Positions 15,660-23,681 of a stretch of DNA of 64,000 nucleotides are shown in pieces (the stretch's first letter is position 1; each line of letters begins with the position of its first letter). Origin of the DNA: Longibaculum muris. GTDB taxonomy: Bacteria; Bacillota_I; Bacilli_A; Erysipelotrichales; Coprobacillaceae. The notes below the pieces were generated by a model. That model saw nothing but the letters and a program-made list of their open reading frames with translations. It did not search any database and was not told where the DNA came from. Position numbers and translations under genes: made by a program. Location: assembly GCF_004343035.1 (NCBI RefSeq), contig NZ_SMCQ01000001.1, forward strand, positions 307,671 to 371,670, read 5' to 3'.

Positions 15660-18018
15660 ATTGACAATTGATAAATCAAGTATGAATTTAAGCTATTTTC
15701 TTTATACAATTATTATTATTTATGAAAAAGGTGGGAAAATATCTCGACATGATTTTGTTAATGAAATGGCTAAATTTGTAGGCGTTTCAGCTTTTCAAAA
15801 TAATAAAGAAAATAGAACAGCATATAACAAAAGCAAACTACCAAGATATTTTGGTTTTGTGGATATAATTCTTGACGAGAAAGAATTAAACTACTTGGTT
15901 CTAACTCATAGAGGTAGAATCTTGGTTGATTATATTTCTGATGCTGGCGATGGTGTTGCTCCTTCAGAAAGATTTTACATCTCTTTAAAACATAAAAAAG
16001 ATTTTATTGATTTAATTTTTGATAGTGTAATCTTTGATTCTTTTGGAAAAAATAACAGTGGTGCCGAGCAATCTAATACTGATGTTGAACCACCAAAAGT
16101 AGTTTTTAAGACTATACAAGAATTAGGAAATGCTACAGCGGAAGAAATTTGTTATGTAATGTTTGGATTAAATCGTGGTGAGTTTGACTCATTTGAAGAG
16201 GCCATTAATAAAGTCAAAGATAACCGCTCTAAATACATCTATGATTATGAAGATATCATTGATGAATGGGGTATCACAAATATTGTACATGATTGCAAAA
16301 TTATTAATATTTTTACTGATAACAATATATCTCTCCTTGTGAGCGAAAGGAATAAAGATAACGGTAAAATTTATTATCAGTTAAGCAGTTCATTAAGTGA
16401 TGTTCAAAAAGAGCAAATTAAAATTATTAGTGCTGTTTATGAGCCTATAAAACTTTTTGCATATACTCATGGAGATAAGAATTTAATTGAAAATTGGATT
16501 GAAGGATCGGTTTTAGGCAGGGTTAGTGACAATTCTCAAATTATAAAATATGACTTCAATTTAGGAATAGAAGGCTTTTGTACAAAAAAAGATAGTTCTG
16601 AATTTATGCCTGGAGCTTTCGAGAAGGCTGTATTGGAAGCATATAAAAATGAAAAGAAGAATATATATCTAGTTGTGACCAATATTACAGAATCCCTCTT
16701 CTTTAATACGATTTCAAGATATACATCTTTGTTGAAAAGAATTGATGAAGTGAAAAATCTTTTTCATGGGTGGTCTGCTGAACCACTATATGATGAAAAG
16801 TTTTACAAATGGCTAACAACAAAAAGTAATAGAGCGAGAAATATTTTACCTAAGGATAAGATATTATTGCCTTCAAATTTACAGATAGTGGGGACAATTA
16901 TTATGAATGAAGAAAATTCAAATACACAATTCGATTATAAATTTCGTAGATGTTTAGTGGATACAGAAAAGAGTGCAGTAACAGATGATAGCAATATGGA
17001 TGAATCATTAAGAGTTACAACAGGTGAAAATATCCTTTTATATGGAGTGCCTGGTTCTGGAAAAAGTTGGACTATTCAACATGAATACTGTGATGATGAG
17101 GAGTGTATGGAACGTTTAGTGTTCCATCCAGATTATATGTATTCCGATTTTGTTGGACAGATTCTTCCGGTGGTAAAGAGAGATGATGAAGGTAAGGAAA
17201 AGGTGAGATATGAGTTTAAACCTGGACCATTCACAAAGATTCTAAAGAAAGCCTATGAAGACCCAGAAAAATCTTATTACCTTGTAATTGAAGAAATTAA
17301 TAGAGGCAATGCACCTGCGATTTTTGGAGAAATTTTCCAGTTATTAGATAGGATGGATGAAGATAAGGATGGATACAAAAAAGGAACAAGCGAATATGGA
17401 ATAACCAATGAAAATATTGCTCTAGAAGTTTATGGAGATGTGGATACTAAAGTTCGTATACCATCTAATCTTTCTATCCTTGGGACAATGAATACATCCG
17501 ATCAGAATGTGTTCACATTGGATACTGCTTTCCAACGTAGATGGATAATGAGAATGATAAAGAATACTTTTTCTAATCATAAATATGCCAATAAAAAAAT
17601 CCTTGATACTAATGTTTCTTGGAAACAATTCTGTGAGGCAATTAACGACGAAATTTTAAGACGAAACAATGTAACTTCTTCAGAAGATAAACGTTTAGGC
17701 GCATACTTTGTTTCTGCAGATGATTTACTTCATATAAAAACACAAGATAACTCTTCAGAAAAACAAAAAATAGAAGCAGAACATAAAAATGCTCGTTTTG
17801 CAGAAAAAGTAATAAAGTATTTATGGGATGATGCATTTAAGTTTTCTCATCCTGATACTTTTGATACACGTAAATATAAAAGTTTAGAAAAAATAATTGA
17901 TGTGTTTAACTCTTCAAGTGAAGATGCTAGATTTGATGTATTTCATGAAAATCTAAGAAAACTAATTCTTGAGGGTGTTGAAGAAAATAATTCCGTTTCT
18001 GATGAAGATAATGAGTAG
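15649..18018 (+). CDS. McrB-like AAA+ restriction protein (LlaJI R1-like)
   Basis: The 789-aa protein has an N-terminal DNA-binding half (unassigned by sequence) and a C-terminal McrB-type AAA+ motor. Walker A is GVPGSGKS (about 466-473), Walker B with the family signature is LVIEEINRGN (about 545), and the sensor block is LGTMNTSDQN (about 611). Known McrB-type motors use GTP and drive a nuclease partner. A closely following McrC-like gene fits. ATG 15649 is set by GGAGG five bases upstream. In LlaJI the homologous R1 recognises the site through its N-terminal domain. Confidence 0.9.
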   Translation: MIGKLTIDKSSMNLSYFLYTIIIIYEKGGKISRHDFVNEMAKFVGVSAFQNNKENRTAYNKSKLPRYFGFVDIILDEKELNYLVLTHRGRILVDYISDAGDGVAPSERFYISLKHKKDFIDLIFDSVIFDSFGKNNSGAEQSNTDVEPPKVVFKTIQELGNATAEEICYVMFGLNRGEFDSFEEAINKVKDNRSKYIYDYEDIIDEWGITNIVHDCKIINIFTDNNISLLVSERNKDNGKIYYQLSSSLSDVQKEQIKIISAVYEPIKLFAYTHGDKNLIENWIEGSVLGRVSDNSQIIKYDFNLGIEGFCTKKDSSEFMPGAFEKAVLEAYKNEKKNIYLVVTNITESLFFNTISRYTSLLKRIDEVKNLFHGWSAEPLYDEKFYKWLTTKSNRARNILPKDKILLPSNLQIVGTIIMNEENSNTQFDYKFRRCLVDTEKSAVTDDSNMDESLRVTTGENILLYGVPGSGKSWTIQHEYCDDEECMERLVFHPDYMYSDFVGQILPVVKRDDEGKEKVRYEFKPGPFTKILKKAYEDPEKSYYLVIEEINRGNAPAIFGEIFQLLDRMDEDKDGYKKGTSEYGITNENIALEVYGDVDTKVRIPSNLSILGTMNTSDQNVFTLDTAFQRRWIMRMIKNTFSNHKYANKKILDTNVSWKQFCEAINDEILRRNNVTSSEDKRLGAYFVSADDLLHIKTQDNSSEKQKIEAEHKNARFAEKVIKYLWDDAFKFSHPDTFDTRKYKSLEKIIDVFNSSSEDARFDVFHENLRKLILEGVEENNSVSDEDNE

Positions 18019-18038
18019 ACACGAAAGGAGGAAAACTA

Positions 18039-19313
18039 ATGGACTTAGGTTTGAATTTAAAGGTCAGATGCCATATTAACGAAAATGGAGATGGTGATCG
18101 ATTTGTTGGAGTAAAAGCCGATACAAACAATGCTATGGTTTTCTTCCCAATGGGTTATCGTTTGCCGGATAATGAAGAAGATATAAGAGAAGATATTTTA
18201 AAACTTATAGATGTAATAGCTACATTTAATGATTCAACAGATAAGTTATTAGCGATGGAACAATTTGCTGCTCCACAATCAGTAAACTTTCCGATAAATG
18301 CCTATATGAATATAATTCGTTATTTTCTAGAACAAAATGATTATTACAAAGAAAGAGAACAAGTAAGGAAAACTTCTGATCGTGGAAAAATTGATTTTCC
18401 GACATCTTTAAGAAAAAATGTAAAGTTTTTTCAAGAAGATGGTTCACCATTTTTTGATAGATATACAGTAAAAGGTTCTAGTCCAAATGATAAGAATTTA
18501 ATTACTCAAATTCATAAGTATTGTGTGTATGAGGCCTTTAGTACCTTGGGATGGCTATTTAGTCCATTACCTATAAAAGACCCGCACATTACATTAGAGA
18601 AAGAACGATTTTTATATGCATTAAAGAAGAAATTAGCAATCACTCATAATGATAAAGATAAACGATTGTTTCAAGCGATGATTCAAATGCTAGAATATTT
18701 AGATTCCGAAGATGATAATAAGCAGTATTATTTTGGAACTGATAGATTTGAATATGTGTGGGAAAAACTCATAGATGAAGTTTTCGGAATTAGAGGTAAA
18801 GAAGAATTCTTTCCTAGAACGAAATGGAATCTTAAATTTAATGCTAATAAGAATAATCATGCACTTGAACCGGATAGTATTATGATGTGCAACGATAAAA
18901 TCTATGTTCTTGATGCTAAATATTATCGATATGGAGTCACTGGAAATCCACAGCATCTTCCAGAGTCATCATCAATTAATAAGCAAATTACATACGGAGA
19001 ATATATAGATAATTGTCGTGAATTAAAGGATAAATATGGAGATTTACCAATTTACAATGCATTTTTAATGCCATTTAATAAAGGTGAAAATCCATTCAAT
19101 GTTACAAATGATTATTTTCTTAATATAGGAGAAGCAACGGGAGAATGGAAAAATAACTCCAAATTGTATGAACACGTCCAAGGAATAGTAATTGACATTA
19201 GATTTCTAATGAACAATTATACAGGATCTCATAAGAGTAAGATAAGAAAACTTGCTCAAGCTATAGATGAGGCATTAGCTAAGAATAATGGGATGTTACC
19301 TAACGAAGATTAA
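18039..19313 (+). CDS. McrC-like PD-(D/E)xK nuclease (LlaJI R2-like)
   Basis: The 424-aa protein supplies the cutting activity to the McrB-like partner. A PD-(D/E)xK core is visible near residues 275-295: LEPDSIMM, then IYVLDAKYYRYG, with D, D and K in normal spacing. The upstream helical part matches McrC/DUF2357-type proteins. AAAGGAGG precedes the ATG, 20 bp after the McrB-like gene. It ends the operon. The original terminator just downstream has been split by an IS element. Confidence 0.88.
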   Translation: MDLGLNLKVRCHINENGDGDRFVGVKADTNNAMVFFPMGYRLPDNEEDIREDILKLIDVIATFNDSTDKLLAMEQFAAPQSVNFPINAYMNIIRYFLEQNDYYKEREQVRKTSDRGKIDFPTSLRKNVKFFQEDGSPFFDRYTVKGSSPNDKNLITQIHKYCVYEAFSTLGWLFSPLPIKDPHITLEKERFLYALKKKLAITHNDKDKRLFQAMIQMLEYLDSEDDNKQYYFGTDRFEYVWEKLIDEVFGIRGKEEFFPRTKWNLKFNANKNNHALEPDSIMMCNDKIYVLDAKYYRYGVTGNPQHLPESSSINKQITYGEYIDNCRELKDKYGDLPIYNAFLMPFNKGENPFNVTNDYFLNIGEATGEWKNNSKLYEHVQGIVIDIRFLMNNYTGSHKSKIRKLAQAIDEALAKNNGMLPNED

Positions 19314-19326
19314 ACAAAAACCAAGA

Positions 19327-20824
19327 GAGACTGTGAAAAAAAGTCTGTAAATTAGTAAAGAATATGAGCCTTCTGTGGTAAAATCAAATTATCATAGGAG
19401 GCTTTTAAAATGGCTAAGAAAAAAGAAGTTTACAAAGTAAAACCATTAAATGAAAACAAAAGAAATATCATTGCAGCTCTAATTGATGAATACGATATTG
19501 AGACAGCTGATGATATTCAAGAAGCTCTTAAAGATCTACTTGGTGGAACCATAAAATCCATGATGGAAGCAGAAATGGATGAACATCTAGGTTACGACAA
19601 ATATGAGCGTAGTAGCAATGAGAATTATCGTAACGGTACAAAACCGAAGAAAGTTCGCAGCTCATATGGAGAATTTGAACTTGCAGTTCCACAAGACAGA
19701 GATGGTACATTTGAACCACAGATTGTTAAAAAGCGTCAAAAGGACATCTCTGAAATTGATCAAAAGATAATATCAATGTACTCTAGAGGATTAACAACAA
19801 GACAAATTTCTGAGCAAATAGAAGAAATCTATGGTTTTGAATGTAGCGAAGGATTCATTTCAAACGTTACAGATAAGATTCTTCAGGATATTGAAGATTG
19901 GCAAAAGAGACCTTTAGATAGTGTATATCCGGTATTGTTCATAGATGCAGTCCATTTTTCCGTAAGACAAGATAATCTAATTAGAAAACTTGCAGCATAT
20001 GTAATATTAGGTATTGACTGTAATGGTATGAAAGACGTTATCAGTCTTCAGATAGGTGAAAATGAGAGCAGTAAATACTGGCTAGGAGTCTTAAACGAAC
20101 TTAAGAACAGAGGAGTTCAGGATGTAATGATAATATGTGCAGATGGACTTATTGGAATAAAAGAAGCTATTTCTACTGCATTTCCAAAAGCCGAGTACCA
20201 AAGATGTATTGTTCATATGGTCAGAAATACTCTAAAACATGTATCTTACAAGGATAAGAAAGCTTTTGCTACTGATTTAAAATCAATATATCTATCACCA
20301 ACCGAGTCATTAGGACATGAAAATCTGTTAGAAGTAAGAGCAAAATGGGATGATAAATATCCAGGAGCAATGAAACGTTGGGAAGAAAACTGGGATGTAA
20401 TATCTCCAATTTTTAAATTTTCTATGGATGTAAGAAAAATAATATATACAACAAATGCTATAGAAAGTCTAAATAGTACATACAAGAAATTAAATCGTCA
20501 AAGAAGTGTATTTCCAAGCGATAAAGCTTTGTTAAAGTCACTATATCTATCAACAATTCAGGCAACTAAGAAATGGTCTCAAGGGCTTAGAGGTTGGGGT
20601 AAAGTGTATGGAGAGTTTTCTATTATGTATCCTGATAGAATGCCCGATACCTTTTAGATTTGCTCTAAAATAGCTATCAAAAGACTCCATCAAAAGCGAT
20701 GGAGTCATTGACGTGCTAACTTTAATATTTTATATTATGGATAGCAAGGAACAATTTAAAAAGTTCCATATCAGTTAATACTAAACCACAGAAGGTTAAT
20801 TTACAGAAAAAACTTCACAGTCTC
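19327..20824 (+). mobile_element. IS256-family insertion sequence, intact
   Basis: The 1498-bp element is bounded by imperfect inverted repeats starting GAGACTGTGAA and containing CTGTAAATTA about 10 bp further in. It is flanked by a perfect 8-bp duplication AACCAAGA (19319-19326 and 20825-20832). The only gene is a full-length Mutator-type transposase. A perfect hairpin GACTCCATC-6-GATGGAGTC (20683-20706) follows the gene and may stop transcription. The clean duplication suggests a recent insertion. Confidence 0.93.
19410..20657 (+). CDS. IS256-family (Mutator-type) transposase
   Basis: The 415-aa DDE transposase has all three acidic residues in context: LFIDAVHFSV, IICADGLIG and TTNAIESLNS. 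The C/H block YQRCIVHMVRNTLKHV is typical of the family. Its length matches intact IS256 relatives and no frameshift is seen, so it is probably active. ATAGGAGG precedes the ATG. Confidence 0.95.
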   Translation: MAKKKEVYKVKPLNENKRNIIAALIDEYDIETADDIQEALKDLLGGTIKSMMEAEMDEHLGYDKYERSSNENYRNGTKPKKVRSSYGEFELAVPQDRDGTFEPQIVKKRQKDISEIDQKIISMYSRGLTTRQISEQIEEIYGFECSEGFISNVTDKILQDIEDWQKRPLDSVYPVLFIDAVHFSVRQDNLIRKLAAYVILGIDCNGMKDVISLQIGENESSKYWLGVLNELKNRGVQDVMIICADGLIGIKEAISTAFPKAEYQRCIVHMVRNTLKHVSYKDKKAFATDLKSIYLSPTESLGHENLLEVRAKWDDKYPGAMKRWEENWDVISPIFKFSMDVRKIIYTTNAIESLNSTYKKLNRQRSVFPSDKALLKSLYLSTIQATKKWSQGLRGWGKVYGEFSIMYPDRMPDTF

Positions 20825-20869
20825 AACCAAGATAAGTGGATTTAACCACTTGTCTTGGTTATTTTTTTT
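20825..20869 (+). terminator. Operon terminator rebuilt at the IS right flank
   Basis: AACCAAGATAAGTGG (20825-20839) pairs over 15 bp (one G-U) with 20846-20860, followed by A and eight T. The left-arm start AACCAAGA is the IS target duplication, so the hairpin originally followed the McrC-like gene directly at 19319. It also overlaps the stop codon of the convergent reverse gene. Confidence 0.9.
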
Positions 20870-22046
20870 GTCTCATTCTATAACTTCTTACATTACTTGC
20901 ATTTCTACAGTCATCGCAACAGTATTTCTTTCTACTATTTGATGTTTTAACAAGAAAGAAGTTTGTACAAGAAGGATTAGCACACTTTCTATATATTTCT
21001 GATTTTGGTTTCATATAAAAAAGTGAAAAATATAATGCCGTTAATAGATTAGGAGCTTTCCATGTTGGCTCAAGAGTGTTTGGATTGTATATTGGCCTCA
21101 TCTTTGAAACATGCTGATTTATTTCTTTTGATAGAACATATTTGCCGATAAGTAATAATCCTTTTTTCATATTGTCATCAAGAGTGTAATTTGAATCACT
21201 TTTATAGAATTCAATTCCAGAGTCGAATGTTACATTTTTAATAACACCATTACTATGCATAAAATGAAATAAAAAATCGATTATTAATCTTTGAATCTTA
21301 GACACGTTATGACAGTTTTTGTATGCAATAGTAATCTTTCTGTATTGTGAGTCATTAATTCCTGGATAAGAATACATAAAGGTTTCCCCAGTTGAAATAT
21401 CCTCATATTCATCTACACGTAAATTATAGTTCTTCTCATATATACTATCTAGAATAACATAGTAATCTTCATCATCTATAGTGATACATTTACTAGAATT
21501 TTCTACGATTACGGAATCTATTGTGTCAAAAACAGAATCACGGTATCCAGTATAGTTCTGGTTATCGGATATTTTCATTTTTATTTGTGGAGAGAGTAGC
21601 AAGTACAAAGTTAACTGTAAAATAATTTCATAATTAATTGAGGTATTTTGTAATTCATTCATGAGAAGTAATGCAGCTTTAATATGATAGGTTATTTGAA
21701 TCAGCTGATTAAAATCAATAATATTTGATTCATTAGTTGGTAATCTGAAGAAATAGCCATACTCTTCAAAAAATTTCAATAGTGCTTTTGCATTGTTAGA
21801 AGGAAGTGATAAAAATTTACCAAGAATATTGTCATGAGTAATAGAACCACATTTAGTAGTTAAACATAAACCATTATTTCCACTAAAAGAAAAGTAATTT
21901 TTCTCACCATCGCTACATGAAATAGTAAGGACATTTTTTGAGTTTGTATTGCTATCACTATTTTTTTGTATTTCAAAAAGGCATTTTTGTCCAATAAAAG
22001 AAAAGTAATCATTACTTAAATTAAAAAAATTTTCATTATTTGTCAT
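20859..22046 (-). CDS. Zinc-finger (CGNR-like) protein, candidate prophage regulator
   Basis: The 395-aa protein has a long N-terminal region of mixed helices with no recognised family. It ends in a zinc-binding module: CANPSCTNFF (C-x4-C), KKYCCDDCRN and an Arg-rich tail, as in CGNR-type zinc fingers of bacterial regulators. It is divergent from the phage early operon. Three copies of ACTTACATT and two partial ones lie between, overlapping both promoters. This is the position of a phage repressor, but no XRE repressor is present here. Other roles, such as abortive infection, cannot be excluded. Confidence 0.6.
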   Translation of the reverse strand: MTNNENFFNLSNDYFSFIGQKCLFEIQKNSDSNTNSKNVLTISCSDGEKNYFSFSGNNGLCLTTKCGSITHDNILGKFLSLPSNNAKALLKFFEEYGYFFRLPTNESNIIDFNQLIQITYHIKAALLLMNELQNTSINYEIILQLTLYLLLSPQIKMKISDNQNYTGYRDSVFDTIDSVIVENSSKCITIDDEDYYVILDSIYEKNYNLRVDEYEDISTGETFMYSYPGINDSQYRKITIAYKNCHNVSKIQRLIIDFLFHFMHSNGVIKNVTFDSGIEFYKSDSNYTLDDNMKKGLLLIGKYVLSKEINQHVSKMRPIYNPNTLEPTWKAPNLLTALYFSLFYMKPKSEIYRKCANPSCTNFFLVKTSNSRKKYCCDDCRNASNVRSYRMRQKK

Positions 22047-22116
22047 AATATTCTCCTCTAAAATTTGTTCTCTATTTTAAAGAGAGCTTTTTTTATTGCT
22101 TATTTATCAAATGAAA

Positions 22117-22232
22117 GTAAGTGAAATGTTATTGATAAATATATTTTAACACTTACATTATGGTGATGCAATGCTTATATATATTATAAAACAGAAAAAT
22201 GTAAGTGATTATGTAAGAAATTTACTTACATT
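22117..22232. promoter_or_regulatory. ACTTACATT operator cluster
   Basis: Perfect 9-mers ACTTACATT or its complement occur at 22151-22159, 22198-22206 and 22224-22232, with partial copies at 22117-22127 and 22211-22217. Those at 22151 and 22224 overlap the reverse and forward promoters respectively. The layout resembles a repressor switch. Confidence 0.65.
22143..22171 (-). promoter_or_regulatory. Promoter of the reverse zinc-finger gene
   Basis: On the minus strand TTGCAT (22171-22166), 17-bp spacer, TAAAAT (22148-22143). One ACTTACATT operator sits in the spacer. Confidence 0.6.
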
Positions 22233-22249
22233 TTGCTAAAGCTTATACT
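22221..22249 (+). promoter_or_regulatory. Early promoter of the prophage
   Basis: TTTACT (22221-22226), 17-bp spacer, TATACT (22244-22249). The -35 box overlaps an ACTTACATT operator. Transcription would enter a leader of about 230 nt before the first protein gene. Confidence 0.55.
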
Positions 22250-22362
22250 ATCCGTAGAGTTAGTTAACTACTCAAAAAATAAAAATAACTCAAGCCTAAT
22301 TACGTAATACGGCGCGAGGATACAAATATTGAGCCATTCACTAAATCAGTGAAAGGTGAAAA

Positions 22363-22437
22363 TTGATGTACCCTAATTTCGTCATGCGTAAAAAATGGCC
22401 ATAAGAGTCGGTACATCAAAGTATCGGCTCATTTTTT
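22363..22437 (+). promoter_or_regulatory. Transcription attenuator of the phage early operon
   Basis: A terminator stem GAGTCGGTAC/GTATCGGCTC (22405-22414 with 22421-22430, all paired with G-U, 6-nt loop) is followed by six T. Its left arm overlaps GGTACATCAA (22410-22419), which is perfectly complementary over 10 bp to TTGATGTACC (22363-22372). Only one of the two helices can form at a time. The upstream arm contains the start codon of a short leader ORF, so translation should decide the outcome. Confidence 0.7.
22366..22404 (+). CDS. Leader peptide MYPNFVMRKKWP
   Basis: The 12-codon ORF starts at ATG 22366 with AAAGGTGAA six bases upstream. Its TAA (22402-22404) directly abuts the terminator stem starting at 22405. 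A hairpin TTCACT-5-AGTGAA (22337-22353) precedes the ribosome binding site. The tight fit to the attenuator supports a regulatory leader peptide. Expression is not shown. Confidence 0.5.
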   Translation: MYPNFVMRKKWP

Positions 22438-22478
22438 GTCCTCGTTCGAGTTAACCAAATCAACAGAAAAGCGAGGAC
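22438..22478 (+). promoter_or_regulatory. Inverted repeat masking the ribosome binding site
   Basis: GTCCTCG (22438-22444) is perfectly complementary to CGAGGAC (22472-22478), which contains the GAGGA ribosome binding site of the gene starting at 22484. Pairing would hide it. Confidence 0.55.
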
Positions 22479-22483
22479 AAAAT

Positions 22484-23101
22484 ATGAAAATTTACAAGAC
22501 AAGCTCAAAGAAAAGAGATACTTACACTTACACATTTACTGGAATTGATGGTAGAGAAGAAAAAATCGTTCTTCGTCCTGGAGAAAACGGGGTAACTGAG
22601 GCTTACATCAAAACACTTCATGCATTAGATGACAGTGAGGTTTATTACAACAATAAAAACTCAAAACCAGAGCGAACTCCAGAAGAAAAAACTGAAATCA
22701 AGGAATGGACTAGAAAGTTTATCGAAGAAGAAACTGCTAGAAGAGGAGAGGCTCCATCAGAATATGAAGTTGCTTATAAGGTAGAAGAAAGATTCCCTAA
22801 AAATTACAACCTATCACTTGAATATGATTTTGGTAGTGATGAATTAGATACCGATTTTGATAAGAGCCGTCTTTTATACCAATTAGCGGTTAACCCAAAT
22901 TATGAGGATAGTGAAGATACAGAAAGAGTGCGTGAACTTATTGAAGAACTTACGGACAAGCAAAAGAAAGTAATTAAAAAGGTATTGTATGAAGAAATGA
23001 ACTTCACTCAGATTTCAAAGGAAATGAAAATCAGTGTCAAGAATGTTTCAAAGCATTATAACAACGCATTAAATTACATCGAAAAAAACTTTTTTAAATA
23101 A
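22484..23101 (+). CDS. Phage transcription factor with sigma-70 region 4-like HTH
   Basis: The 205-aa protein starts at ATG 22484 after GCGAGGA. The N-terminal half is variable and charged. The last 60 residues (IEELTDKQKKVIKKVLYEEM, then FTQISKEMKISVKNVSKHYN) form a sigma-70 region 4-like helix-turn-helix. Similar early proteins in Bacillota prophages open the DUF2800/DUF2815 replication operon and are annotated as sigma-like. It may recruit polymerase to later phage promoters. Confidence 0.7.
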   Translation: MKIYKTSSKKRDTYTYTFTGIDGREEKIVLRPGENGVTEAYIKTLHALDDSEVYYNNKNSKPERTPEEKTEIKEWTRKFIEEETARRGEAPSEYEVAYKVEERFPKNYNLSLEYDFGSDELDTDFDKSRLLYQLAVNPNYEDSEDTERVRELIEELTDKQKKVIKKVLYEEMNFTQISKEMKISVKNVSKHYNNALNYIEKNFFK

Positions 23102-23112
23102 AACCTCCTTAA

Positions 23113-23149
23113 GGGGTAAAATTTGAGCCATTTTCTTTGCCTGTTACTT
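23113..23149 (+). promoter_or_regulatory. Repeated phage motif, copy 1
   Basis: GGGGTAAAA (23113-23121), 10 variable bases, TTTCTTTGCCTGTTACTT (23132-23149). Two other copies with identical spacing lie at 27630-27666 and 57493-57529. It lies 12 bp after a stop codon and 39 bp before the next start. It is a regulatory DNA or RNA element; no protein is encoded by it. Confidence 0.7.
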
Positions 23150-23184
23150 GTAAGGGGCAACACCTTACAGAAAGCGAGGTAAGG
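23150..23184 (+). promoter_or_regulatory. Competing hairpins over a ribosome binding site
   Basis: CCTTAC (23163-23168) can pair with GTAAGG upstream (23150-23155) or with GTAAGG downstream (23179-23184). The downstream copy contains the ribosome binding region of the gene at 23188. The two helices exclude each other. Confidence 0.5.
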
Positions 23185-23187
23185 AAA

Positions 23188-23391
23188 ATGGCAATGAAAC
23201 ACAAAATCACAATCAATGTTTCAGACCCCAACGGAAAGAAAGCCAATGTCCTAAAAGCAGCAGATATGCGTTTGCCATCAAGAATTGCACGATTCTTGTT
23301 TGGTGACTTTACACAAGTGTATTTGCTTGCTCCAGGACAGACGGTTGAGTCCGTTAATGTCAAAGAACTAAAGGAAGGAGGAAATGCTTAA
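23188..23391 (+). CDS. Small conserved phage protein of unknown function
   Basis: The 67-aa basic protein (MAMKHKITINVSDPNGKKAN...) has alternating beta-type sequence and a central RLPSRIARFLFGDF. ATG 23188 is chosen over an upstream start at 23137, which would run through the repeated motif. It overlaps the next gene by one base. It lies at the head of the phage replication operon; no function recognised. Confidence 0.6.
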   Translation: MAMKHKITINVSDPNGKKANVLKAADMRLPSRIARFLFGDFTQVYLLAPGQTVESVNVKELKEGGNA

Positions 23392-23681
23392 TGAGTAAAT
23401 CAAGCGAGTTAGCAGTACAGGTTAAACAGTTAAAGCAATGTGGCGAAATGCTTATTGGTATAGCAGATAGTCTTTCACAGCTATTTTCTTCAGATGAAGA
23501 AAAACAAACACCAAAGAAGGTTTTTACATTTGAAGAAGTGCGAGGAGTTCTTGCTGCTAAATCAAGAGAAGGTCATACAGCTGAAATTAAAGCAATTCTT
23601 ACCGAATTTGGTGTAGAAAAACTTTCAGATGTGGATCCATCAAAGTATGAAGAACTATTGCAAAAAGTGGAGGTGATGTAA
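23391..23681 (+). CDS. Small phage protein of the replication operon
   Basis: The 96-aa protein has an N-terminal helical part, a charged linker and a C-terminal 45 residues (TFEEVRGVLAAKSREGHTAE, then ILTEFGVEKLSDVDPSKYEE). The latter resemble the small helical domain of phage proteins that precede DUF2800 nucleases, sometimes labelled rrp5-like. Possibly an accessory of single-strand-binding or recombination proteins. Its start overlaps the previous stop (TAATG). Confidence 0.6.
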   Translation: MSKSSELAVQVKQLKQCGEMLIGIADSLSQLFSSDEEKQTPKKVFTFEEVRGVLAAKSREGHTAEIKAILTEFGVEKLSDVDPSKYEELLQKVEVM

